Shown one piece after another: positions 16,900 through 25,441 of a stretch of 62,212 nt of DNA. Position numbers and translations under genes: made by a program. The stretch spans positions 1-62,212 of the IMG/VR virus record IMGVR_UViG_3300025138_000039; one strand, written 5' to 3'. Within the stretch, counting starts at the first letter, position 1. The number at the start of each line of letters is the position of its first letter. This DNA is from a virus. Under the pieces are notes generated by a model that was given only the letters and a program-made list of their open reading frames with translations, did not search any database and was not told the origin of the DNA.

Positions 16900-17263
16900 A
16901 AAAGATCCAAATTATGCTGTAAAGGTTGAGAAAGCCATAGCAGAAAGATATGGTAAAGAAGCCATAGTGAACCCCAAGTCAGAATGGGATGATGAGAAAG
17001 AAAAAGAGTATTTAGCTGAACTGAAGTCAAACTATCGCAATGATAAATCGGAAAGCGAAAGAGTGGAGCTTGGTGGAGTTTTAATATCAAAAGAACTACT
17101 TAATAAAGAATCCGAGCGTTCATGTCCAACTTGTAACACTTATTCATTCAAATCCGTTGATGATTTATATATGACGAAATTTGGTTGTTGCAACAAGTGT
17201 TATATCCAGTGGATAGAAGGCCGAGAAGAAAGATGGAAAAAAGGTTGGAGACCAAAATTATGA
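16892..17263 (+). CDS. Zinc-ribbon-like conserved small protein
   Basis: Start chosen at the GTG at 16892 because GAGG lies 6 nt before it; the longer open frame upstream is a shadow of the previous gene. The 123-residue product is charged and helical, then has a C-terminal four-cysteine ribbon: CPTC (in SERSCPTCNTYS) and CCNKC about 25 residues later, followed by EGREERWKKGWRPKL. The paired Cys knuckles suggest zinc binding. It overlaps the leader-bearing gene downstream (ATGA) and so probably belongs to the head-assembly transcript. Confidence 0.65.
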   Translation: MSKKDPNYAVKVEKAIAERYGKEAIVNPKSEWDDEKEKEYLAELKSNYRNDKSESERVELGGVLISKELLNKESERSCPTCNTYSFKSVDDLYMTKFGCCNKCYIQWIEGREERWKKGWRPKL

Positions 17264-17601
17264 AACTTACAAAAGAAACATTAAAACGAATTATCAAAGA
17301 AGAAATGCAAGCATTTCTAGATGAAGGATACGGCATGAGTGGACCCTCTAAGAGCGCCCAAATGGAAGAAAAGATTAAAAATTGGGCCTCGGGCATGATG
17401 AAAGGATCAGTAGATGTCCTGTATGGTGTCGTAAGCAACTACATGAGAGATGCTCAAGTAGACCCAAAGACTGATGCTGCTGGAAAGTTCACACCAGACA
17501 TTATGAAGAGAGTCCCAGAATCAATTTCTAGCCAAAATGATGCGACCGCAATTGAATCAGTTGTTTCAGGAATGGTGCAAGGCTTGCTAGACTTGAGATA
17601 A
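17260..17601 (+). CDS. Small protein with MKLTK-type leader (putative capsid-targeted protein 2)
   Basis: 113 residues from the ATG at 17260, which overlaps the preceding TGA; SD TTGGAG is about 9 nt upstream. It begins MKLTKETLKRIIKEEMQAF, identical over 16 residues to the protein at 10236. The leader includes the I-K-E site expected for prohead-protease cutting. The remaining ~95 residues are polar and mostly helical with no known domain. The RBS and leader DNA are almost repeated 370 nt downstream, showing tandem duplication of the leader unit. Confidence 0.75.
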   Translation: MKLTKETLKRIIKEEMQAFLDEGYGMSGPSKSAQMEEKIKNWASGMMKGSVDVLYGVVSNYMRDAQVDPKTDAAGKFTPDIMKRVPESISSQNDATAIESVVSGMVQGLLDLR

Positions 17602-17633
17602 AGAAAACAAAAATCAGGTTGGAGACCAAACAA

Positions 17634-17984
17634 ATGAAACTTACAAAAGAAACACTAAAAAGAATTATCAAAGAAGAATTGGGCAAAGTAATGCGCGAGG
17701 AATACGGAGAACTTAATCTCGGAAAGTTCAATGACGCTTATCAAAACGCGTATGACCATTTGCTTAACAATGATGATAGGTTTGAGCAGAATGCACTAAA
17801 CGACTTGGAAAACAAAGCAGCAGAAGCTATTGGTTCCAGTGGCGATCAAGATTCCGTCAGATTTGATTACGAGACCTACACAGGTCAACCGGACGATCAG
17901 ATTGAGCCATCAAAGACTTCCATCACCATCGATCTCATGGCAAAGGGCGCCTTCGCCATCGATGGTGAGCAACCACAAGCTTAA
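17634..17984 (+). CDS. Small protein with MKLTK-type leader (putative capsid-targeted protein 3)
   Basis: Start is the ATG at 17634; an upstream in-frame TTG has no SD, whereas TTGGAG precedes the ATG. 116 residues, leader MKLTKETLKRIIKEELGKV. The body is acidic (NDDRFEQNALNDLENKAAEA) and not recognised. The 5' 60 bases closely match those of the gene at 17260, including RBS spacing, while the bodies differ. This is what would be expected if the leader were a transferable sorting signal. Confidence 0.75.
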   Translation: MKLTKETLKRIIKEELGKVMREEYGELNLGKFNDAYQNAYDHLLNNDDRFEQNALNDLENKAAEAIGSSGDQDSVRFDYETYTGQPDDQIEPSKTSITIDLMAKGAFAIDGEQPQA

Positions 17985-18009
17985 TTTGTTTAAAATAAGG
18001 AGATAGCCA

Positions 18010-18570
18010 ATGAGCAAAGAAACATTAGAAATTATTAGAGGACTTAGCCAAGCAGCAGCCAACGGTTCATACGATGGCGCCCAGCACATGGAAAACTACT
18101 CACACGACGGACAAGTTCGCAAGATTGGTCTCATGCGAGAAGAAGGAATTCCTCTTCTTGACAAACGAGTCATTGACGGCTTCAAGGTCAAGTTTTATGG
18201 AGACTCAATGATCATTAACTATCAATCCGATGTTATGATGAGAGATTTGAAAGACGATGGGTTTGAAAACGAAATTACCAGAACATTGAACGAAGTCAAG
18301 AAGTTCTTACAAAAAGAATATAAGACAATCACTGGTAAATCAGTATCTTTGACGAGCAAGGGTGATCCAAAAATTATCGTCCAAACAACTTCACGAGTAC
18401 GTACTTTTGTGCAGGCTTACCAACACTATAAGATTGGCGGACTTAAGATGGATCAAATTAATGCACCATCGGAAACCACCACTCGAGATATTACAAAGAA
18501 ATTCTTGGAGACCGCGAAAGCAAAACGTCCCCAAAATGAAAAGATCAGCCCAAAGGATAATCAGAAATGA
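18010..18570 (+). CDS. Conserved protein of unknown function in head-gene cluster
   Basis: 186 residues; SD AAGGAG precedes the ATG. It has an alpha/beta look, with strands such as GFKVKFYGDSMIINYQ and PKIIVQTTSRVRTFVQAY. The C-terminus is Lys-rich. It has no leader of the MKLTK type but lies between two genes that do, and its stop overlaps the next ATG (ATGA). Probably a virion or head-assembly protein. No enzyme motif is visible. Confidence 0.65.
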   Translation: MSKETLEIIRGLSQAAANGSYDGAQHMENYSHDGQVRKIGLMREEGIPLLDKRVIDGFKVKFYGDSMIINYQSDVMMRDLKDDGFENEITRTLNEVKKFLQKEYKTITGKSVSLTSKGDPKIIVQTTSRVRTFVQAYQHYKIGGLKMDQINAPSETTTRDITKKFLETAKAKRPQNEKISPKDNQK

Positions 18571-18905
18571 AACTCACAAAAGAAGCATTAAAGCAAATCA
18601 TCAAAGAAGAACTAGAGCAAGTTGTTGATGAGGGATACACTGCGGGTGGTGATTTTCCAATGCCAAAGGCGTCCATGGGGGTCGCATACGACTTCAATGA
18701 TGAGCAAAAAAAAGCTTTGAAATGGGGAATTGACCAGCTAGAAAGGGGTCCTAAGAACTATGATTGGTCAGCCAAAGTTCTCAGACATTTAGCTTATAGA
18801 CATCCTGCCTTTAAGGGAGAGAATTATCCAACAATGGCATTGCAAGATCAAATGAAAATAATGGGATACAAAGGAAAAATTTACACAACTACCGCTGTTC
18901 CATAA
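18567..18905 (+). CDS. Small protein with MKLTK-type leader (putative capsid-targeted protein 4)
   Basis: 112 residues; ATGA overlap with the previous gene. The leader is MKLTKEALKQIIKEELEQVV, a variant with A7 and Q10. The body contains YDFNDEQKKALKWGIDQLE and ends SNNE-free and neutral (YKGKIYTTTAVP); no known domain. It sits 19 nt before the terminase gene. The shared leader, with I12-K13-E14, implies co-targeting with the other members. Confidence 0.75.
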   Translation: MKLTKEALKQIIKEELEQVVDEGYTAGGDFPMPKASMGVAYDFNDEQKKALKWGIDQLERGPKNYDWSAKVLRHLAYRHPAFKGENYPTMALQDQMKIMGYKGKIYTTTAVP

Positions 18906-18924
18906 GATATAGTATCGAGGTTAG

Positions 18925-20502
18925 ATGAAACTCACCAAAAATGAAATTGTTAAAGAACTTGTAAGATGCGGAAAAGATCCTCAATACTTCATTGATAATT
19001 ATTGTAAGATCTCCCATCCAATGCACGGGCAAATCCCTTTTAAGACGTATGACTATCAAAAGGACATGCTCAAAAACTTTAACGATTACCGTTTTAACGT
19101 AATTTTAAAAGCAAGGCAGCTCGGGATATCAACCATCTCGGCTGCTTATGTCGCTTGGTTCATGTTATTCCACCGAGAAAAGAATGTTCTCGTAATCGCA
19201 ACAAAACTATCCACAGCTGTGAATCTAGTAAAGAAGGTCAAGATGATCTTCAAGAACCTTCCATCGTGGATGATGATTGCGAAAATCGCAACAGACAACA
19301 AGCAATCATTCGAGTTGACAAACGGTTCTCAAGTTAAAGCCGGAACCACATCAGGCGATGCTGGTCGTTCAGAAGCACTGTCGCTTCTCATTATAGACGA
19401 GGCAGCGTTCGTTGACGGCCTTGAAGAGCTTTGGACGGGTCTTTACCCTACTTTGTCTACAGGGGGCCGCTGTATCGCTCTGAGCACCCCCAACGGCGTT
19501 GGAAACTGGTTCCACAAGTCTTACACTGAAGCTGAGAATGAAATGAATGATTTCTTTCCCACAAAGTTAATGTGGGATGTACACCCTGAGAGAGACGAAG
19601 AGTGGTTCTCAAAAGAGACGCGAAATATGTCCAAGAGGCAAATCGCGCAGGAGCTTGAGTGCTCGTTCAATGCATCTGGTGAGACAGTCATTAATCCAGA
19701 AGACTTACAGATATTACATGCTGGAGTTACGGATCCAAAATATAAAACCGGTTACGACAGAAACTATTGGATTTGGGAAAGGCATGAAGAAGGAGTTCCA
19801 TATCTTTTGGTAGCTGATGTTGCCCGTGGAGATGGTACTGATTTTTCTTGCTTCCACATATTAAGAGTGGACACTATGACCGTTGTAGCCGAATACCAAG
19901 GAAAACCAGACTTGGACATGTACGCAGATATACTCTATTCAGCCGGAAGTGAATATGGGACTTGCCTTCTAGTCGTGGAAAATAATGGAATCGGCATAGC
20001 CGTTTTGGAAAAATTAAAAGACTTAGAGTATAAAAAAATATATTACTCAATCAAGTCAACTCATGATTATGTCGAGTCTTATTTGGCCGAGAATGACGAC
20101 AGAGCCGTGCTTGGCTTTACAACGTCAACCAAGACAAGACCCTTAATCGTAGCCAAATTGGAAGAATACGTTAGAAACAAACTAATTAATATACACTCTA
20201 ATCGTGTTTTTCACGAACTAAAAACTTTTATTTGGCACAACGGCAAGCCTCAAGCAATGCGATCTTACAATGATGATTTGGTTATGTCCCTAGCAATCGC
20301 ATGCTGGGTGAGAGACACGGCCCTATCAGAAAATGAAAGAGACATGGCTTACAAAAAGGCAATGATCGGTGGTTTGATGAAGTCGACAACAACGATGAAT
20401 ACTCAAATCAAAGGCCAAAAGATCTATAAAGAAACGTTCGAGCAGAAATACGAGGAGGAGATAGAAAAAACAAAAAACTTTTTGTGGATATACAAAGGAT
20501 AA
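18925..20502 (+). CDS. terL: Terminase large subunit (T4 gp17-like)
   Basis: 525 residues. ATPase motor: Walker A-like KARQLGIST at 62-70 and Walker B LLIIDEAAF with D158-E159. RNase H-like nuclease: D298 in VADVARGDGTD, E352 in VVENNGIG, and D450/D451 in SYNDDLVMSLA. It pumps DNA into the prohead through the portal and cuts concatemers. Length is shorter than T4 gp17 (610). SD GAGG lies 4 nt upstream. It sits directly before portal. Its MKLTK start is probably coincidental, as the rest of the leader does not match. No small terminase is recognised nearby. Confidence 0.95.
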   Translation: MKLTKNEIVKELVRCGKDPQYFIDNYCKISHPMHGQIPFKTYDYQKDMLKNFNDYRFNVILKARQLGISTISAAYVAWFMLFHREKNVLVIATKLSTAVNLVKKVKMIFKNLPSWMMIAKIATDNKQSFELTNGSQVKAGTTSGDAGRSEALSLLIIDEAAFVDGLEELWTGLYPTLSTGGRCIALSTPNGVGNWFHKSYTEAENEMNDFFPTKLMWDVHPERDEEWFSKETRNMSKRQIAQELECSFNASGETVINPEDLQILHAGVTDPKYKTGYDRNYWIWERHEEGVPYLLVADVARGDGTDFSCFHILRVDTMTVVAEYQGKPDLDMYADILYSAGSEYGTCLLVVENNGIGIAVLEKLKDLEYKKIYYSIKSTHDYVESYLAENDDRAVLGFTTSTKTRPLIVAKLEEYVRNKLINIHSNRVFHELKTFIWHNGKPQAMRSYNDDLVMSLAIACWVRDTALSENERDMAYKKAMIGGLMKSTTTMNTQIKGQKIYKETFEQKYEEEIEKTKNFLWIYKG

Positions 20503-20505
20503 AAA

Positions 20506-22431
20506 ATGGCTCGTAACGAAAGAAACCCTAATAATAATAAGAATGACTTATTTAAATCTTTAACAAGAATGTTCTCGGGACCTCTAACACAGAGAAGAAC
20601 CCAGTCAGGCAGACAAATAAGACGCCGGCATTTAGATATGTATGCAAAAAGATTTAGAACCGCATCCGGCCAACAGTTCAAGAAGACTGAATATAATCCG
20701 ATGAACGTCATGGCTTTGAACATGATTACAAACAGAAACCGTTCAGAGCGTTACGTCGACTTCGACCAAATGGAATTCACACCTGAAATCGCATCATCTC
20801 TCGACATCTACGCAGACGAGATGACCACTCACTCAGCATTGACTCCAATGCTCCACATTAAGTGTCCGAATGATGAAATTAAATATATTCTACATTCACT
20901 ATATTACAGTGTAATGAATATCGAACACAATCTCTTTGGTTGGGCTAGGACTATGTGTAAGTATGGAGACATGTTTTTATACTTAGATCTGGATGAAGAG
21001 AAGGGATTACAAAATTGTATTGGACTCCCACCTCAAGAAGTTGAAAGGCTTGAAGGTGAAGACCCAACAAACCCAAACTACGTCCAGTTTCAGTGGAACT
21101 CAGCCGGACTAACTCTAGAGAATTGGCAAATGGCTCACTTTAGAGTTCTTGGAAACGACAAACATGCTCCATACGGAACATCGGCTTTAGAACCCTCTAG
21201 ACGCATCTGGAGACAACTTACGCTCCTCGAGGACGCAATGATGGCCTACCGCATTACAAGGTCACCAGAACGGCGTGTGTTTAAAATTGACGTCGGTGGA
21301 ATCGCACCTCAAGATGTCGAAGGGTACATGCAAAAAGTCATGACACAAATGAAGCGCCACCAAGTTGTAGATCCCACATCTGGTCGTGTGGATTTGCGTT
21401 ACAATCCACTATCGATTGAGGAAGATTATTTTATACCAGTTAAGGGTGGGCAGTCTTCTACCAACATCGAAAATCTACCTGGTGGAGCATTCACAGCACA
21501 GATCGAAGACGTGAAGTATCTCCGCGACAAATTGTTCTCAGCATTAAAAGTTCCTCAATCGTATCTCTCCATGGGAGAAGGTTCCACTGAGGATAAGACA
21601 ACTCTCGCACAAAAAGACATTAGATTTGCCAGAACAATCCAAAGGCTACAAAGAGTATTGATCACTGAACTTGAAAAGATCGGAATTGTTCACCTATACA
21701 CTCTTGGGTATCGTGGTGATGACTTATTAAACTTTAAACTAAGTCTCAACAATCCATCTAAGATTGCCGAGATGCAAGAGCTAGAACACTGGAAGACTAA
21801 GTTTGATATTGCTGGAGCAGCAACAGAGGGCTATTTCTCACGTCGTTGGGTTTCTGAAAATCTACTTGGATTATCTCAAGACGAATATTTGAGAATGCAA
21901 AGAGAAATGTTCTCAGACAAAAAGTTCATGGCTGGACTTGAAGCAGCAGGCACTGCACCTGAAGGTGGAGACGCCGGTGGTGGGGACCTAGGTGGAGACT
22001 TAGGTGGTGATCTTGGAGGAGATTTAGGTGGAGATGATCTTGGAGGAGACTTAGGTGGAGATGATCTTGGAGGCGATGCACCTGCTGCAGATGCTGCAGG
22101 AGATGAACCAGATTTACTAGCCGAGCCACCAGCGAAGCGTGATGATGACTCAAAACCAAATAAGAGAGGTCCATACAAGAAGCACAAGATCTCTTATCGT
22201 AAGGGCGGGTTCGCGAAGCAAATGAAGAACCAAGCATTTAGCGGAGAAGTTCGTGGGTCAACATCTAGAACAACCTTTCCCGGAAAGGTTGGCTTTGGTG
22301 GGCTTGACTCATTAGCGAGAGGGATTTATGAAGAAAATGAAAATGAAGAAGAGAAACTATTTAACACAAGCAGCGAAATGAAGTCGCTGATTGAATCACT
22401 AAGCAGAAAGGAAGACACAGATGAAACTTAA
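20506..22431 (+). CDS. Portal protein (T4 gp20-like) with Gly-Asp repeat tail
   Basis: 641 residues, 3 nt after terL. The T4-type portal core is recognisable: PEIASSLDIYADEMTTHSAL near residue 90, YRITRSPERRVFKIDVG near 250, GQSSTNIENLPGG near 315, and LRDKLFSALKVPQSYL near 340. The 12-subunit ring sits at the head vertex and docks the terminase and neck. After residue ~485 comes a low-complexity Gly/Asp/Leu tract (about eight GGDLGG units), then a Lys-rich segment (KRGPYKKHK) and an acidic end. This tail of ~150 residues is absent from T4 gp20. Confidence 0.92.
   Translation: MARNERNPNNNKNDLFKSLTRMFSGPLTQRRTQSGRQIRRRHLDMYAKRFRTASGQQFKKTEYNPMNVMALNMITNRNRSERYVDFDQMEFTPEIASSLDIYADEMTTHSALTPMLHIKCPNDEIKYILHSLYYSVMNIEHNLFGWARTMCKYGDMFLYLDLDEEKGLQNCIGLPPQEVERLEGEDPTNPNYVQFQWNSAGLTLENWQMAHFRVLGNDKHAPYGTSALEPSRRIWRQLTLLEDAMMAYRITRSPERRVFKIDVGGIAPQDVEGYMQKVMTQMKRHQVVDPTSGRVDLRYNPLSIEEDYFIPVKGGQSSTNIENLPGGAFTAQIEDVKYLRDKLFSALKVPQSYLSMGEGSTEDKTTLAQKDIRFARTIQRLQRVLITELEKIGIVHLYTLGYRGDDLLNFKLSLNNPSKIAEMQELEHWKTKFDIAGAATEGYFSRRWVSENLLGLSQDEYLRMQREMFSDKKFMAGLEAAGTAPEGGDAGGGDLGGDLGGDLGGDLGGDDLGGDLGGDDLGGDAPAADAAGDEPDLLAEPPAKRDDDSKPNKRGPYKKHKISYRKGGFAKQMKNQAFSGEVRGSTSRTTFPGKVGFGGLDSLARGIYEENENEEEKLFNTSSEMKSLIESLSRKEDTDET
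21960..22080 (+). repeat. In-frame GGDLGGD coding repeat in portal tail
   Basis: About eight imperfect copies of a GGTGGAGACTTA-like 12-mer (with 15-mer GATGATCTTGGAGGA variants) encode Gly-Gly-Asp-Leu repeats. Such tracts expand or contract by slippage, so length may vary between relatives. Confidence 0.85.
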
Positions 22432-22951
22432 CAAAGAAGCACTTAAGCAAATTATCAAAGAAGAGCTCGAAGCTGTTTTGGACGAATCTAAATTGTTACG
22501 CCAATTTTCAAAAGATAAAGAAGACGAATTTAAACAATACATTAGAGACATGGGCAAAGATCCTGACGATGTATTCGCTGCACTTGGGCCCGGTGGTGTC
22601 GAAGTGATGGGCCAAACTTTGGTTGGTCGTGAGTACCCTACTAGTAAGCCAATGAGTGATGAAGTCAAACTTATGACCGCTGTTAAAGAGATGGAAAAAC
22701 TCCAAGACTCAACAAACTTAAACGATTTTTACGACCCAGACTCTACTGGGACTTCGATCTTTTCTAGGGTGATAGAGTTGGTTCCTGAATTGATGAAAAT
22801 AAATGCTGTTAAGAGAGTCTTAGATAAAGCAGGTAGCCCTACAGCAGTAACTGCGAAAATAGGCAAACGTGTGACTTATCTCCGAATTGATAGAACAATA
22901 ATGAGATTACTTGGAAATTACCAACCGGTTCTTTCAAGATATGATAAATAA
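22421..22951 (+). CDS. Small protein with MKLTK-type leader (putative capsid-targeted protein 5)
   Basis: 176 residues, overlapping the last 11 bases of the portal gene. The leader MKLNKEALKQIIKEELEAVL is a diverged copy (N4 for T4) keeping the I-K-E site. The body (FSKDKEDEFKQYIRDMGKDP onward) is mixed alpha/beta and unrecognised. It is the longest of the five leader proteins. Its position between portal and protease agrees with a head role. Confidence 0.75.
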   Translation: MKLNKEALKQIIKEELEAVLDESKLLRQFSKDKEDEFKQYIRDMGKDPDDVFAALGPGGVEVMGQTLVGREYPTSKPMSDEVKLMTAVKEMEKLQDSTNLNDFYDPDSTGTSIFSRVIELVPELMKINAVKRVLDKAGSPTAVTAKIGKRVTYLRIDRTIMRLLGNYQPVLSRYDK

Positions 22952-22961
22952 GGATATAAAC

Positions 22962-23777
22962 ATGAAACACAATAAGAAAAGAAATACCGCTTTTCTTTAC
23001 GAATGCCTGATTCGTGAATTAACAAAAGCAATTTTAAAAGAAGACATTCAAAGACAATCAAAAGTCAAAGGTCTCTTAAGAGAGTTCTATACCAAAGGAA
23101 AGCTTCTTTCGAAAGAGCTTGGTGTATACAAATCTCTCTTGGAGAGTAGAGAACTCAATCAAGACTTTTCAAAGCGACTTATGGTTGAAACCAAAAAAGA
23201 CTTTAGTGACTTAGATAGGAAAGAAATTTTCAACGAGCAAACGGCATTGATTAACAAGATCAACAAAGCTCTGGGTAATAAAGTTTTTTCAAACTTTGTT
23301 CCAAACTACAAAGACATAGCAACGATTGGATTATACTTTCAGAACTCAAACCTTGGAGCGAAAAAGAGGATCATGCTTGAAGACAAAGTAGTAAACTTTC
23401 TTACCAGATTGGACGAAAACCAGACAGAAATGAAACCGGTTGACCAACTTGAATTCAAAATGTTTGTCAAGAGATTTAACAACACATATCAACACAGCCT
23501 CTTAAAAGAGCAGAAAGAACTGCTAAGCAACTTCATTGTATCATTTTCCGATAATGGCTTGGGTTTAAAATCTTATTTGAATGATGAAATTGGACGACTC
23601 AAAGAAGCTGTATCTGCCCACATTGTAGAGGAGAATACATCTCCTATAAGTGAAAATTTTAAGAAAGTTAGAGCAAAGCTCGATAGTTATTCGAAAACCC
23701 CTTTAAGTTCAAAGATTATTGAAGAAGTATTTTATATTCAAGATCTTCTAGCGGAGGTAGATCGCAATGTCAGTTAG
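22962..23777 (+). CDS. Conserved head-cluster protein of unknown function
   Basis: Start placed at the ATG at 22962 (SD AAGGA upstream), giving 271 residues beginning MKHNKKRNTAFLYECLIREL. This N-terminus recalls a conserved family in marine T4-like phages located between portal and protease. It is strongly helical and charged throughout (Lys, Glu, Leu), with no membrane segment or catalytic motif. A prohead-core or assembly role is plausible but inferred. The next gene starts 11 nt before its end. Confidence 0.65.
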   Translation: MKHNKKRNTAFLYECLIRELTKAILKEDIQRQSKVKGLLREFYTKGKLLSKELGVYKSLLESRELNQDFSKRLMVETKKDFSDLDRKEIFNEQTALINKINKALGNKVFSNFVPNYKDIATIGLYFQNSNLGAKKRIMLEDKVVNFLTRLDENQTEMKPVDQLEFKMFVKRFNNTYQHSLLKEQKELLSNFIVSFSDNGLGLKSYLNDEIGRLKEAVSAHIVEENTSPISENFKKVRAKLDSYSKTPLSSKIIEEVFYIQDLLAEVDRNVS

Positions 23778-24345
23778 TATTAATGTAGTGGATAATGAAG
23801 AGACACCACTTCCAATAGATACTCCGGATGATGGGCTTACAATTAAGGTCGTCGAGAAAGACACAGTTGAAGCAAAATTAAAACTTCGATCCTCCATCAA
23901 TGGTGATTTGATGATCATGGACCATAAAGATATCGATATTGTAATCAAACAATCTGATAAGAAAGTTGTAGCTTTTGCGAAAGAAACTTTGTCCGACCTT
24001 GTCTATGGCGCAGAAGCAAGGTTATTCGAATACTTAAGGAAGAATGGGTTGATCGAAATTGATTCAATACAAGGCGGCAATATATATGGCTCACTTGAGG
24101 GTAAACTACAAGAAGGCAATAAGGTCATAGAGATCACACTACTTAAGATAGCCGAGTGGATGGAAGGTGAAGAGCCAATGATTGCTGGAAGAACTGGGTA
24201 TGACGACATGCAAGATGACCATCTGCTTGAACCAGATGGAGAATATTCAACAGAGCTTGGAGAAGTACCAGCAGCTGAAGAAAAAGGCTCAATTAACCAA
24301 TCAACTCTTTTTGCGCCATACATGTATGGTAGATATGCATACTGA
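23767..24345 (+). CDS. Conserved head-cluster protein of unknown function
   Basis: 192 residues; starts inside the previous gene with GCGGAGG upstream of the ATG. Acidic, with a segment VEAKLKLRSSINGDLMIMDH resembling a beta-hairpin domain. The C-terminus ends SINQSTLFAPYMYGRYAY, a conserved-looking aromatic tail. Its TGA overlaps the next ATG. I recall the family near phage head genes but know no function. Confidence 0.6.
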   Translation: MSVSINVVDNEETPLPIDTPDDGLTIKVVEKDTVEAKLKLRSSINGDLMIMDHKDIDIVIKQSDKKVVAFAKETLSDLVYGAEARLFEYLRKNGLIEIDSIQGGNIYGSLEGKLQEGNKVIEITLLKIAEWMEGEEPMIAGRTGYDDMQDDHLLEPDGEYSTELGEVPAAEEKGSINQSTLFAPYMYGRYAY

Positions 24346-24695
24346 TGAAACACTTAAAGCCTTTATTTATTGAGAATAGCAAGATACCCGTCTGGTTGTC
24401 TTACGTAGCACCAATCAACATCGGTGCAATTACCTTGGGCCCGATTGTTATATCTCGTGATGAAATGTCCGAGACGACAAAAAGACACGAAACAATTCAC
24501 TATCAACAATACATCGAACTCGGATTCATCGGTTTCCCAATACTCTATCTTGGTTGGTGGGCTTGGAATTTGTTAAAAGGTCAAGCCGGAGACGCAGCTT
24601 ATTTCAACATTCCATTTGAAAAAGAAGCTTACCAAAATGACGAAGACGAAAACTATCTTGAAAATAGAAAACGATACTGCTGGTGGAATTTATGA
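24345..24695 (+). CDS. Small membrane protein with HExxH zinc-protease-like motif
   Basis: 116 residues, coupled to its neighbours by TGATG and ATGA overlaps. RHETIHYQQYIELGF contains HETIH (HExxH) followed by helical residues. About 43 residues later FEKEAYQND offers a glutamate in an E-A-Y context, as in gluzincin proteases. A hydrophobic span (FPILYLGWWAWNLL) lies between. It may be a small membrane-associated metallopeptidase-like protein. Activity is uncertain because the fold is minimal. It lies in the head-maturation region. Confidence 0.55.
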   Translation: MKHLKPLFIENSKIPVWLSYVAPINIGAITLGPIVISRDEMSETTKRHETIHYQQYIELGFIGFPILYLGWWAWNLLKGQAGDAAYFNIPFEKEAYQNDEDENYLENRKRYCWWNL

Positions 24696-25426
24696 ATCAA
24701 AAGCTTATAATGGAAAACTGGAGACGCTTTCTCAAAGAAGAAAAGAAGAGAGGCATCCGCCTAAGTGATGAAGTTGTCTGCTTGAGAGCAGAGATCAGCC
24801 CCAAAAGCGATGCAGAGTTCACACTCTATACTCCAGGACCTGGAACAGAGGCAGCAGAGAAGATTGCTGGGTTGGAAATAATAGGACAAGTAAACATTTC
24901 AAGTCTTAAAAGTAGTGGACCATGCCTGACGGCAGATGGGAAGAATCCATCTTGGCACGTGGAAGCCATTCACACAGCGGAGAAGTACAGAAACGTTGGC
25001 TACGGAACCCTCCTTTATGGGTTTGCATTTTATGTAGCGAAGAATGATAACGCTGGTCTTACATCGGACAAGGACTCGGGATCAAAAAAAGACGCCGTTA
25101 TCAAGTGGGATTCATTCGAGAAGAATACTCAAACGTTTGATAAGGTAACGACTCCTGCTGGTAACGATACTTTTGACTATGATAATACAACACCCGATCC
25201 AGCCGATGACTGTGATGTGCTAGTGGATGATGCGGACAATGCTACCGACTTTAGTTTCGATCACAAGAACCCACAAGTTTATGAGCAGTCGATGGCGATG
25301 TATGAAGGGAACCATATGGAATTCCTTGATGAAGTAATTGACTCTGGATTCATGAGCGAGAGAGAGTTTAATAAGTTTTTAGACCAAGCCGCCTTCAAGA
25401 GCTTTACAGATGAATACGACGATTGA
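24692..25426 (+). CDS. GNAT-like acetyltransferase-fold protein with a possible capsid-targeting leader
   Basis: Start set at the ATG at 24692 overlapping the previous TGA (ATGA); 244 residues. The N-terminus MNQKLIMENWRRFLKEE differs from the MKLTK leader but has the same design: a short amphipathic helix with L14-K15-E16, an (I/L)-x-E site. WRRFLKE resembles the YQEFIAE of T4 internal-protein leaders. Residues ~85-115 (AEKYRNVGYGTLLYGFAFY) match GNAT motif A, which binds acetyl-CoA pyrophosphate. The C-terminal third is very acidic and probably not part of that fold. It could be an injected modifier of host proteins; this is inferred. Confidence 0.55.
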   Translation: MNQKLIMENWRRFLKEEKKRGIRLSDEVVCLRAEISPKSDAEFTLYTPGPGTEAAEKIAGLEIIGQVNISSLKSSGPCLTADGKNPSWHVEAIHTAEKYRNVGYGTLLYGFAFYVAKNDNAGLTSDKDSGSKKDAVIKWDSFEKNTQTFDKVTTPAGNDTFDYDNTTPDPADDCDVLVDDADNATDFSFDHKNPQVYEQSMAMYEGNHMEFLDEVIDSGFMSEREFNKFLDQAAFKSFTDEYDD

Positions 25427-25441
25427 CTACAAGAGGCTCAC

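Noticed and set aside
18925-18945. Terminase start MKLTKNEIV as another capsid-targeting leader
   Set aside because: Only the first five residues match; the helix and the I-K-E site are absent. A terminase should stay outside the prohead.
24345-24695. Calling the HETIH protein a definite peptidase
   Set aside because: Too short for a complete known peptidase domain; the motif alone is insufficient, so it is reported only as protease-like.
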